The notes under the pieces are model-generated. The model was not told the DNA's origin. It saw only the letters and a program-made list of their open reading frames with translations, and ran no database searches. From Conexibacter sp. DBS9H8 (GTDB lineage Bacteria > Actinomycetota > Thermoleophilia > Solirubrobacterales > Solirubrobacteraceae), in NCBI RefSeq assembly GCF_023330685.1, contig NZ_CP097128.1, forward strand, positions 1,550,001-1,614,000: a DNA stretch of 64,000 bases, written 5' to 3'. The position numbers and the translations under genes were made by a program. Shown here piece by piece: positions 44,093 through 50,943 of the stretch (its first letter is position 1; every line of letters starts with the position of its first letter).

Positions 44093-45675
44093 TAGCTACT
44101 TGCCCCGGATAAACGGGGATGGCTGAGAATGAGGAACGGCCGCGCTCGGGCGGAGACGCGGCCGTTCAAGTTCGACGCCTCGGGCGGAGAGCGCCGTCCC
44201 GGGAGGTTCTCAGGCGGCTCGGATGGCGAGGGTGTCGAGGTTGTAGGCCAGCACCGCCCACCCAGCCCAGGTTCGGGCGCCGTCATGTCCTTTGAGTCTG
44301 GATCGGCGCAGTCCGTAGCGGCGTTTGAGGTGACTGATCCGCCCTTCGCACCCGACCCTGAACTTCGCAAGGCGCCGGTTCGTTCTTCGGCTCCCAGCGT
44401 TCTTGTGCCCGGCGATGAACGTGCGTTGTGTCTTTGGGAGATGTCGGTTGACGGGGCCTGACTGGAATCCACCGTCCAACGCGAGCTCCCGTGGCCTGAG
44501 ACTGAGCCGGTCGAGCTTGGCGCCGGTCTGAGGCAGGAGGTCTGATTCGTTCGGGGAGCCGATCTTCGTCGACGCTGGAAGGATCAACCCGCGAGCGCCG
44601 CGACGGGTGTTCTCACACAACTCGGCGATCTGAAAGACGGTCCCGAACTCCGTCGGCTGGCGTAGCTTGCCTTTGCGGATCGGCCGGGCGTCTGGGTCAC
44701 TCATCGACACGAGCCGGTCAGTGATCTTCTTGCCCGTGATCCGCCGGTCAACCTGATCACACACCTTCGCCGCCCGCTCGATGAAGACCTCCAGACGGTC
44801 GGCGGCTGTGAGCTTGCGCTGCGCGCCGCGGCCGCGTGCGCGCTCACGCAACCGGGTCGCGAGCCGGCGAGCTTCACCAACTGTGACCGCCGCGAGCTGG
44901 CCAGCCTCGCCCGTCAGCCTCACCGCGGTCTCTTTGCCCTGTCCCGTCCGGGCGGCAAGGGTCCGGTTTAACTTCCGGACGCGCTGAGTGACAGACCGGG
45001 AGCGGTCACGGACGCGGGGAGCGCGGTCGCCGGCCAGGCCGCGGACCCTCTTCGCTTCACGCGCGAGAATCTTGGTCGCGTCTTCGCACAGCTCAATGTC
45101 GGTGGGGTAGCGAACGTCAGACTCAACAACCGTGGAGTCGATCCGGGCGGCGCGCACCTGGAAGCGCGCTGGCGCGCCTTGGCCGGTGACCGAGCCGATC
45201 AGCACCATCACGATCTCCTCGATCACATCCGGACCAAGGCGGCGGACCAGCTTGCGGACGGTGGACTCATCAGGCACCCGTTCGGTCAACGCGATCCGAC
45301 AGAACCGCCGCAGATGCAAGGAGTCAGACACCTCCCTGACCAACGTCTCATATCCCCAGCCCGACCGGGCCTTGATCACCATCAACCTGACAAGCCGCTC
45401 CATCGGAATCGTCGGCCGCCCGAAATCACGCGCGGTGACCGTCCAGGCCGCTTCGATCGGCGCCAGCACCGCCGGATCGTCCAGCAGCCGGTCGATACCA
45501 GCGAGATCCGCCGGCAAGTCCATCACCTCAACCGGCAACGCCAAATCAAACAGCGTCTCGGCCTGCCCGCCCGACAGCACCAACATGACCCAGCCTCCAA
45601 ATCGCCCGATTTGCAGGCCAAATAATGACCCAGGCCCCGGACGGACCTACCGACTATTTCCGGGGCAAGTAGCTA
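44093..45675. mobile_element. Complete insertion sequence with DUF772-type DDE transposase
   Basis: The ends are perfect 17-bp inverted repeats, TAGCTACTTGCCCCGGA at 44093-44109 and its complement at 45659-45675. Because the outer TAGCTA is itself palindromic, it could instead be a 6-bp target duplication flanking an 11-bp repeat (CTTGCCCCGGA). The element is about 1.6 kb with one intact transposase gene and looks recently acquired. Confidence 0.85.
44210..45586 (-). CDS. DDE transposase with DUF772 N-terminal domain (IS5/IS1182/ISNCY-like)
   Basis: A 458-residue, apparently intact transposase. The N-terminal DUF772 region shows FGRPTIPMERLVRLMVIKAR, GWGYETLVREVSDSLHLRRF and RVPDESTVRKLVRRLGPD. 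The catalytic domain has RIDSTVVESDVRYPTDIELC (first Asp), RPRELALDGGFQSGPVNRHL (second Asp) and a late FRVGCEGRISHLKRRYGLRR (Glu). The insert rich in Arg/Lys between the first and second Asp is typical of the longer ISNCY-like members; the exact IS family needs comparison with a reference collection. It sits inside perfect inverted repeats. Confidence 0.9.
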   Translation of the reverse strand: MLVLSGGQAETLFDLALPVEVMDLPADLAGIDRLLDDPAVLAPIEAAWTVTARDFGRPTIPMERLVRLMVIKARSGWGYETLVREVSDSLHLRRFCRIALTERVPDESTVRKLVRRLGPDVIEEIVMVLIGSVTGQGAPARFQVRAARIDSTVVESDVRYPTDIELCEDATKILAREAKRVRGLAGDRAPRVRDRSRSVTQRVRKLNRTLAARTGQGKETAVRLTGEAGQLAAVTVGEARRLATRLRERARGRGAQRKLTAADRLEVFIERAAKVCDQVDRRITGKKITDRLVSMSDPDARPIRKGKLRQPTEFGTVFQIAELCENTRRGARGLILPASTKIGSPNESDLLPQTGAKLDRLSLRPRELALDGGFQSGPVNRHLPKTQRTFIAGHKNAGSRRTNRRLAKFRVGCEGRISHLKRRYGLRRSRLKGHDGARTWAGWAVLAYNLDTLAIRAA

Positions 45676-45750
45676 GGCTGAATCGCACCGTGATCCCTGG
45701 AACCGCCTGAGGATCCCGATCCGCCGAGGCGAGGCCCAGCAGCAAGATAG

Positions 45751-45787
45751 TTGCATACTTGACCGACGATTGCAGATATGCAATTCT
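45751..45787 (+). promoter_or_regulatory. Promoter and dyad of the ubiquitin-like operon
   Basis: TTGCATA (45751-45757) and TATGCAA (45777-45783) form a perfect 7-bp dyad with 19 bp between. Inside it, TTGACC (45759-45764) and AATTCT (45782-45787) are spaced 17 bp, a plausible sigma-A promoter. A repressor bound to the dyad would occlude it; the XRE protein of the operon is the obvious candidate. Confidence 0.55.
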
Positions 45788-45825
45788 GCTGGTGCCTGCT
45801 GCTCGCCACCTGAAAGGAACTCCCG

Positions 45826-46086
45826 ATGTCAGATGCTGCCAAGCCCGACGAGATCTTCGACATTCACATCGATCGAAAGCCGTACCAAGTCTCTCACACC
45901 ACGTACACCGGCCTCGCGCTCCGTCAGCTTGCCGGCCTCGGTCCGGAAGTGGATCTGTACCTCGAGGAGCATGGGGACGTTGAAGATGAGTTGATCGGCG
46001 ACGATCAGACGATCGGAATCAAGCCCGGCGAGCACTTCTATTCGACGCCACGTCACATCACGCCAGGCGCATGTCCGATGTCCTGA
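45826..46086 (+). CDS. Ubiquitin-like protein (multiubiquitin-domain type)
   Basis: The 86-residue product has the beta-grasp pattern of the bacterial multiubiquitin-domain family: FDIHIDRKPYQVSHTTYTGL, LRQLAGLGPEVDLYLEEHGD, and the last strand PGEHFYSTPRHITPG. Only one domain is present, not a tandem polyubiquitin. The C-terminus (HITPGACPMS) has no Gly-Gly, as usual for this class, so the conjugation site may be the Gly of TPG after trimming by the JAB peptidase. ATG 45826 follows AAAGGAA by 7 nt. It is first in a tightly packed operon and overlaps the E2-like gene by 16 bp, predicting coupled expression of modifier and conjugating protein. Confidence 0.85.
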   Translation: MSDAAKPDEIFDIHIDRKPYQVSHTTYTGLALRQLAGLGPEVDLYLEEHGDVEDELIGDDQTIGIKPGEHFYSTPRHITPGACPMS

Positions 46087-46469
46087 CCGACCGCGACCGC
46101 CTCTACCTGGAAAGCAAGGGTTTCGCTTTCGAGGCGGTGATCGAGGCCAACATGATCTGCGTTGTGATCAAGTCGTTCGCTCTGCCGGCTGGGTACGAGC
46201 CTGAGCGGTCAGACTTGCTCCTGAGGCTCCCGCTGCAGTTTCCAGACGTGCCGCCAGACATGTTCTGGATGGACCCGCCCGTACGATACGCCGGCGGCGT
46301 CGTACCCCCTGCAACCGACCTGCTCGAGCGCTACGTCGGACGGCAGTGGCAGCGCTGGTCACGACATTTCGGCATGTCGACATGGAGACCGGGGGTAGAC
46401 GAGCTTCGAAGCTATCTTCGGCTTATCAAGGCAACGCTTGAGCGTGAGCGCCCGGCCAATGCCGCATAG
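46071..46469 (+). CDS. E2-like protein (prokaryotic E2 family E type)
   Basis: A 132-residue UBC-fold protein of the group found next to multiubiquitin genes. It shows FALPAGYEPERSDLLLRLPL, the FPDVPPDMFWMDPPVRYAGG strand-loop (equivalent to the E2 P-x-x-P-P region) and the signature RQWQRWSRHFGMSTWRPGVD, then a final helix. The only cysteine is Cys30, in an early strand (ANMICVVIKSF), and no HPN/Cys active-site motif is visible, so chemistry may differ from classical thioester E2s. ATG 46071 lies inside the end of the ubiquitin-like gene. Its end overlaps the JAB-E1 gene. Confidence 0.85.
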   Translation: MSDVLTDRDRLYLESKGFAFEAVIEANMICVVIKSFALPAGYEPERSDLLLRLPLQFPDVPPDMFWMDPPVRYAGGVVPPATDLLERYVGRQWQRWSRHFGMSTWRPGVDELRSYLRLIKATLERERPANAA

Positions 46470-47844
46470 CTTCACGCTTGCCATACCCCACACTCTTTGG
46501 GGAGATCTCGTCGACTCGCTCACAGATAGCCGCGAGACCGCGGCGGTCCTCCTCGCAGGGATCGCAGACGACTCGGACCGACCCACGCTCCTCGTCAACC
46601 GCGTTATCTGGGTGCCGGATAGCCAATATGAGCTGCGAGGGCCATTAGGACTCAAGATCACTTCCCGAGGATGGGTGCCCGCGCTCAAACAGGCAGCCGA
46701 CGCCGGCCTCGGTGCCATCTTCTTTCACACCCATCCCGGCGGACCACCGACGCCGTCGACCTACGACGGCGAGGTAGACCTAGCGCTCGCGAAGCCCTTC
46801 CGCGTGCGGACCGGCCAGAGCTTTTACGGCAGCGTGATCATCGGCGGAGACCCAACGCGCCCGGCGTTCACCGGCCGCATCGTCGACGACTCGGATCGGG
46901 AGAGCGCCATCACGAGGATCCGAATCGCTGGCCCGCGTCTCCAAATCCTTGAGGCTCTCAACTCCTCGGCCTCGGAAGCGGGCGGCACCGCGGTCCACGA
47001 TCGGCAGGTCCGAGCCTTCGGGGCCGACGGCCACAAAGCACTCGCGGAGCTTCGAGTCGGGATCGTTGGCGTCGGCGGCACAGGTTCGGCCGTGGCCGAG
47101 CAACTCATGAGGCTCGGGGTGCGGAGCCTCGTAGTGATTGACGACGATCGCATCACCACGACGAACATCAGCCGCGTGTATGGCTCAGGTCTGAGTGATG
47201 TCGGCCGCGCGAAGGTAGATGTTGCGTCGGCCAACGCCTACCGAATCGGCCTTGGGACCCAGGTGACTGGCTGGGACGGCCGGATCGCCTACCGCGAGCC
47301 GCTCGAAAAGCTGCGTGGATGTGACGTCATCTTCGGCTGCACCGACGACCATCTGGGGCGTTTCAATCTGACCCGTTTCGCGTTCTGGTACCTGATCCCC
47401 GTCATCGATCTCGGCGTTGTTATTGACGCGCCAGACGGCCGCATCCGGAGCATCACCGGACGGGTGACATACGTGGCTCCCGGCGCCGGATGCCTAGTGT
47501 GCGGCGGAGTCGTGGATCCCGAAAGGGTTCGCGACGAAGGCCTCGCACCCGATGAACGGCGGCGGCTAGCCGCTGAAGGGTATGCCCGCGGACTGGACGA
47601 TCCGGACCCATCCGTGGTCGCCTACACAACGATGGTCGCTGCCTGGGGGATCGCTGACCTGCTCGAGCGGCTTTTCGGATTTGGGGCAGACGACATTCGA
47701 CCAGAGCTTCGCCTCAGAATCGCGGACAGAAAGATGACCAGCCGCGAAATCGCTGCGAACCCTAATCACATCTGCGGCGATGACAACAGCTGGGGGGTCG
47801 GCGACCAGACCGCCTTCCTTGGGCAGCGTGTGTGGCCGTCGTGA
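46459..47844 (+). CDS. JAB deubiquitinase-like / E1 (ThiF) fusion
   Basis: A 461-residue bifunctional protein. Residues 1-155 are a JAB metallopeptidase with a perfect JAMM motif: Glu27 (SRETAAVLLAG), His90 and His92, Ser100 and Asp103 (FFHTHPGGPPTPSTYDGE). Residues 190-460 are an E1/ThiF domain: nucleotide loop VGIVGVGGTGSAVAEQL (residues 200-216), the acidic DDDR (228-231) and NISRVY, the Lys/Arg region VGRAKVD, FGCTDDHLGRFNLTRF, and GAGCLVCGGVV with Cys345 and Cys348 as candidate catalytic or zinc residues. It should adenylate the ubiquitin-like protein and also process or remove it. ATG 46459 is preferred to TTG 46438. Confidence 0.9.
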   Translation: MPHSFTLAIPHTLWGDLVDSLTDSRETAAVLLAGIADDSDRPTLLVNRVIWVPDSQYELRGPLGLKITSRGWVPALKQAADAGLGAIFFHTHPGGPPTPSTYDGEVDLALAKPFRVRTGQSFYGSVIIGGDPTRPAFTGRIVDDSDRESAITRIRIAGPRLQILEALNSSASEAGGTAVHDRQVRAFGADGHKALAELRVGIVGVGGTGSAVAEQLMRLGVRSLVVIDDDRITTTNISRVYGSGLSDVGRAKVDVASANAYRIGLGTQVTGWDGRIAYREPLEKLRGCDVIFGCTDDHLGRFNLTRFAFWYLIPVIDLGVVIDAPDGRIRSITGRVTYVAPGAGCLVCGGVVDPERVRDEGLAPDERRRLAAEGYARGLDDPDPSVVAYTTMVAAWGIADLLERLFGFGADDIRPELRLRIADRKMTSREIAANPNHICGDDNSWGVGDQTAFLGQRVWPS

Positions 47845-48245
47845 CCGACCGGATGATCGACTGGTGGCGCCGGCGCGGATGGACCTCGCCCCGGTACACC
47901 AAACAAATCATCGCAGTGAAGCGCAGCGAACTGCCCGATCTTCCGCCGCGCCGCGCGATCGCGATCGTCGGTGCACCAGACGCACCTCAGTGGGCGGTGC
48001 TCGCATGTCCATGCGGGCACGCCCACCTGATTGCGGTCAACCTATCCCCGAAGCGTCGGCCCACATGGAAATTGCGCATCGACAATGGACGAGTCTCGCT
48101 TGCACCATCAGTCGACTCGCGCTGGGGCGGGCGCCGTTGTCATTTTTGGCTAAGGGCCGGCGTCGTAACGTGGGCCCGGCCAGACCACACCACCGAAGGA
48201 GCATCCGATGCCGGACGAATCCGTGAGCCACCGCAGCGAACGTGA
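47841..48245 (+). CDS. DUF6527 zinc-binding protein of ubiquitin-like operons
   Basis: A 134-residue protein of the DUF6527 family, a recurrent last gene in bacterial ubiquitin-like operons. It shows LACPCGHAHLIAVNLSPKRR (Cys56, Cys58, His60) and SRWGGRRCHFWLRAGVVTW (Cys100, His101), four likely zinc ligands. Function is unknown; a zinc adaptor or E3-like role has to be considered by context only. GTG 47841 overlaps the JAB-E1 stop (GTGA), which decides against the earlier in-frame GTG 47832. Its last 38 bp overlap the XRE gene. Confidence 0.85.
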   Translation: MTDRMIDWWRRRGWTSPRYTKQIIAVKRSELPDLPPRRAIAIVGAPDAPQWAVLACPCGHAHLIAVNLSPKRRPTWKLRIDNGRVSLAPSVDSRWGGRRCHFWLRAGVVTWARPDHTTEGASDAGRIREPPQRT

Positions 48246-48591
48246 CCGAGTGTTCGACAACGATGCATTCTTCGCCGCGCTCGATGCTGAGCGCGTCAGT
48301 CGTGGGATGCACTGGAAGGCGGTGGCCGGTGAAGCTCGTGTCAGCGCCTCAACCCTGACCCGCATCGGGCAAGGGCGACGCCCGGACGTCGAGTCGTTCG
48401 CTGCCCTCACCTCATGGGCCGGATTAGACCCCGAGCGGTTCTTTCGATCCCCCAGCGAGCCCTCCCAACCGTCGGCCCTGTCGGGAATCTCAATCCTGCT
48501 CCGGAGCGACCCCCAGCTTTCGACAGACGCGGCCACCGCGATCGAAGAACTAGTCAAAGCGACCTACGTCCGCCTGAGGCGCGAGCCGTAA
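48208..48591 (+). CDS. XRE-family transcriptional regulator
   Basis: A 127-residue protein with one Cro/CI-type helix-turn-helix: FFAALDAERVSRGMHWKAVA, GEARVSASTLTRIGQGRRPD and VESFAALTSWAGLDPERFFR. The rest is a helical dimerisation-like tail. ATG 48208 lies within the end of the DUF6527 gene and follows CGAAGGAGCATCCG, a good ribosome site. It is followed 12 bp later by an ImmA/IrrE peptidase gene, the standard repressor-protease pairing, so it is probably the repressor of this operon. Confidence 0.88.
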   Translation: MPDESVSHRSERDRVFDNDAFFAALDAERVSRGMHWKAVAGEARVSASTLTRIGQGRRPDVESFAALTSWAGLDPERFFRSPSEPSQPSALSGISILLRSDPQLSTDAATAIEELVKATYVRLRREP

Positions 48592-48603
48592 GGTGACCAC
48601 ATC

Positions 48604-49152
48604 GTGCGACGAGGCTTCAAGACGGAGGCGCACGAACTTGCCGTCGAGGTTCGCTCAGAGATCAACGTTGGCAGGCACGACCCCCTCGATCCGTGGTTGC
48701 TTGCTGACCACCTCGCCATCCCAATCTGGACGCTCAGTTCCTACGGAAATCTCTCTCCGATGTCGAGTCAAGCCCTTCACGCGCCGAGCGGCCCGTTCTC
48801 AGCAATGTTGGCCTTCATCGGGACGAGACGCGTCGTCGTTCATAACGACGCCCACGCGATCACGAGGCAGCGCGCAGACCTGTCCCATGAACTAGCTCAC
48901 GCGATACTGCTGCACCAACCGCATCCAGCCATAGCTGGGGTGCCGCCACGCTTCGATCGTGAGCAGGAGGACGAAGCTAGATGGCTCGGTGGCGTTCTAC
49001 TCGTTCTTGATGACTTCTGCGTTGCATGCGCACGTCGCGGAATCGACATTCCGGACGCGGCTGCGAGGATGGGCATCTCCGAGCAACTCATGCGATGGCG
49101 ATTCAACATGAGTGGTGCTCGCCGACGGAGCGGCGGCGGACTCGCCGCCTAA
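48604..49152 (+). CDS. ImmA/IrrE-type metallopeptidase
   Basis: A 182-residue zinc peptidase of the COG2856 family, which includes ImmA (cleaves the ImmR repressor) and IrrE (cleaves DdrO). The zinc motif is RQRADLSHELAHAILLH (His95, Glu96, His99) with a third ligand region in DREQEDEARWLGGVLL. The C-terminal helices (DAAARMGISEQLMRWRFNMS) are typical of the family. GTG 48604, 12 bp after the XRE gene. It probably cleaves that XRE protein and so releases the operon on some signal, such as phage infection or DNA damage; this is inference from the pairing. Confidence 0.9.
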   Translation: MRRGFKTEAHELAVEVRSEINVGRHDPLDPWLLADHLAIPIWTLSSYGNLSPMSSQALHAPSGPFSAMLAFIGTRRVVVHNDAHAITRQRADLSHELAHAILLHQPHPAIAGVPPRFDREQEDEARWLGGVLLVLDDFCVACARRGIDIPDAAARMGISEQLMRWRFNMSGARRRSGGGLAA

Positions 49153-49183
49153 ACCCGCACAAGCGGCGAATTGCACTTATGCC

Positions 49184-49209
49184 GACGGATTGCTACTTTG
49201 CAATCCGTC
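49184..49209. promoter_or_regulatory. Perfect 10-bp dyad directly before the GAF-like gene
   Basis: GACGGATTGC (49184-49193) and GCAATCCGTC (49200-49209) are perfectly complementary with a TACTTT spacer and end on the base before ATG 49210. It could be an operator or, if transcribed, a hairpin masking the start codon. The TTGC/GCAA half-sites resemble those of the dyad before the operon. Confidence 0.65.
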
Positions 49210-50055
49210 ATGGATCCGGACACCGAGCCTTCATCATCGAAGCTTGTCCGGTGGACCATGGCGGGCTTGCGATTTTGGCCGTCGGTCCTGGTGGTCTTCG
49301 CCGGAGTCGCATTCGCTGTTCTGACCCTCTCGCACCCGGGCACCACGCTCTCCCTGCCTCTGCATCCCCGACGCTGGGAACTCGCAATATTGATCGGCCT
49401 CGTCGCGCTCGCCGGAGAGATCGCTGGAGCGCGCCAACAAGCCCGGATACCAGCGCTCGAAGCATCCGGACGGAAGGCGAACGCGGGTCTTCAGGAGGCG
49501 CGGCGTGCATTGGAACGCCTCGCGCGAGTCGAAGTAGCCCGAATCTCGAAGACGCTCCGATACTCAAGCAGCGAACGCGTCAGCCTGTTTGCCTCCGGCG
49601 GCGATCGCTTCATTCTGGTCGCCCGCTATTCGCTGAGCCCGCCGTTCACCGGAGCCGACCGGCGCGAGTATCCGATCGACACCGGCTGTCTCGGGCAGGC
49701 CTGGGAGAGTGACCGATCACACGTCGTCGTGACCGTGGCGCGCGACCAAGATCACGAACAATGGACACACCAGCACATGAACTGCAACCTCCCCCGCGAG
49801 ATCGTGGAGGAGCTACGCATGCCCGTTCGGACAGTGATCGCCAGCCGCGTGAACGATCCTCGGCAAGGCCAGCCCGCATGCGGGGTGGTCGTGCTCGAGA
49901 GCACCGACACCGCGATGTCGCCTCGGGTTTCCGGCGCGAATCCGCCGATTCTGGATCCCGCTGATGCTGCGAACGCGTTGACCGAACACATGGCGAGCCT
50001 CATCGGCATCCTCGCCGTCTTCGCCGAGCTTGAGGATCGCGATCGCGGCTCATGA
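49210..50055 (+). CDS. Membrane-anchored coiled-coil / GAF-like sensor protein
   Basis: A 281-residue protein with two membrane helices (about residues 24-40, WPSVLVVFAGVAFAVLTL, and 56-73, WELAILIGLVALAGEIAG), a coiled coil (residues 78-110, RKANAGLQEARRALERLARV), and a cytosolic domain with GAF-like spacing: SLFASGGDRFILVARYSLSP, YPIDTGCLGQAWESDRSHVV and GVVVLESTDTAMSPRV. I start at ATG 49210 because the dyad ends there; the frame opens further upstream. Downstream of the ImmA/IrrE gene by 57 bp and on the same strand, it may be the sensor or membrane effector of the locus; that role is conjecture. Confidence 0.72.
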   Translation: MDPDTEPSSSKLVRWTMAGLRFWPSVLVVFAGVAFAVLTLSHPGTTLSLPLHPRRWELAILIGLVALAGEIAGARQQARIPALEASGRKANAGLQEARRALERLARVEVARISKTLRYSSSERVSLFASGGDRFILVARYSLSPPFTGADRREYPIDTGCLGQAWESDRSHVVVTVARDQDHEQWTHQHMNCNLPREIVEELRMPVRTVIASRVNDPRQGQPACGVVVLESTDTAMSPRVSGANPPILDPADAANALTEHMASLIGILAVFAELEDRDRGS

Positions 50056-50119
50056 AGCTGCCGCGACCGTGACTCGGGGCTCAGCTTCTGGACTTGGTCG
50101 CCAGCCAAAGGTCACGCCG

Positions 50120-50464
50120 CACGCCAATCGATCGTCGAGGCGATGACCGGGACAAGCGGACGGGGAAAGAAGCGCTCGACAACTGCTGTAGTCAAGTCGT
50201 CTGTAGTGGTGTACCGGTATGAGAATGTCGTTCGAGCCGTTGCTCTGAACGTCCGCGATCGCCGGTAGGTTCGCGGGGGTTCCGGGCCAGGGGCTCTGGG
50301 AGAACGCGGTTGGGTAGGCCGCTGCGATTTATGGGCTGCGAGCCCGCTGGTGTATCTGGCCGCCCCTGCGACTTGCCCGGGTGCGCTGCGAGCGCGAATC
50401 CGTAAGTGTCGTTCTCACCCACCGTCTCCCAACACTGTTCCCCGACGTTGATGTGGAGGTGGTG
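50120..50464 (+). ncRNA. Candidate bridge-RNA region of the IS110 element
   Basis: IS110-group elements encode a structured guide (bridge) RNA in the non-coding end upstream of the recombinase gene. Here about 345 bp without a convincing gene precede the IS110 start codon, with partly complementary segments (TGAGAATGTCG near 50220 and GTCGTTCTCAC near 50407). Exact ends and loops cannot be fixed from this one copy. With the recombinase gene interrupted, any RNA may now be orphaned. Confidence 0.35.
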
Positions 50465-50577
50465 ATGGGCAGATCCATAGGACTCGACGTGCACCGTGAT
50501 TTCTGTGAGATCGCGGTCGCTGATGGCGGCCGCGCCAGGTCTGCGGGCCGGGTCGCGACGACACCGGATCGGTTGAA
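50465..50577 (+). pseudogene. IS110-family recombinase, 5' part (interrupted)
   Basis: Encodes the RuvC-like N-terminus MGRSIGLDVHRDFCEIAVAD with the first catalytic Asp, then GGRARSAGRVATTPDRL. The frame is broken at 50577 by an IS3 insertion. Joining 50465-50577 to 51955-53119 restores one 425-residue frame exactly (…TTPDRL-KALAMSLRP…), so the gene was intact before insertion. Confidence 0.9.
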
Positions 50578-50631
50578 TGAACCGTCCCAGCTTTCTTGCC
50601 GTGTCCTTTGTGGGTGAAAGGATGAGGACAT

Positions 50632-50943
50632 ATGCCGAAGAAGATCGATCCCGCTGTCCGGGACCGTGCAGTCAGGCTGGTGCGTGAGCACCAGGCTGAA
50701 TACCCGACTCAGTTCGCTGCGATCAAAGCGGTCGCAGCACAAGTCGGAGCGAGCCGTGAGTCGGTTCGTCGTTGGGTTGCCCAGGCCGAGATCGACGCCG
50801 GAGCCAGACCTGGGATCAGCAGCGAGGAGCACGCCGAGATCCGCCGGCTCAAAGCGGAGAACAAGCAGCTGCGAGAAGACGTGCAGATCCTCAAGGCGGC
50901 CACAACTTTCTTCGTGGGGGAACTCGACCCCCGCAACCGATGA
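50632..50943 (+). CDS. IS3-family transposase OrfA
   Basis: A 103-residue DNA-binding subunit: MPKKIDPAVRDRAVRLVREH, a helix-turn-helix (IKAVAAQVGASRESVRRWVA) and a leucine zipper (EEHAEIRRLKAENKQLREDV, QILKAATTFF). ATG 50632 follows GATGAGGA. Its stop overlaps the OrfB start (ATGA at 50940-50943); as in other IS3 elements, the active OrfAB fusion would arise by -1 frameshifting just upstream, where the T-rich AACTTTCTTC (50903-50912 region) could be the slippery site. Confidence 0.93.
   Translation: MPKKIDPAVRDRAVRLVREHQAEYPTQFAAIKAVAAQVGASRESVRRWVAQAEIDAGARPGISSEEHAEIRRLKAENKQLREDVQILKAATTFFVGELDPRNR

Noticed and set aside
43667..44112. Overlapping plus-strand frames of 120-140 codons
   Set aside because: They cross the 125-bp repeat and run to the IS end, have no ribosome site, and the repeat copy at 54.8 kb does not preserve the frame.
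48604..49152. XRE/ImmA pair as a plain prophage lysogeny module
   Set aside because: No phage structural, lysis or integrase genes are present, and the XRE gene overlaps the DUF6527 gene, so it belongs to the ubiquitin-like operon.
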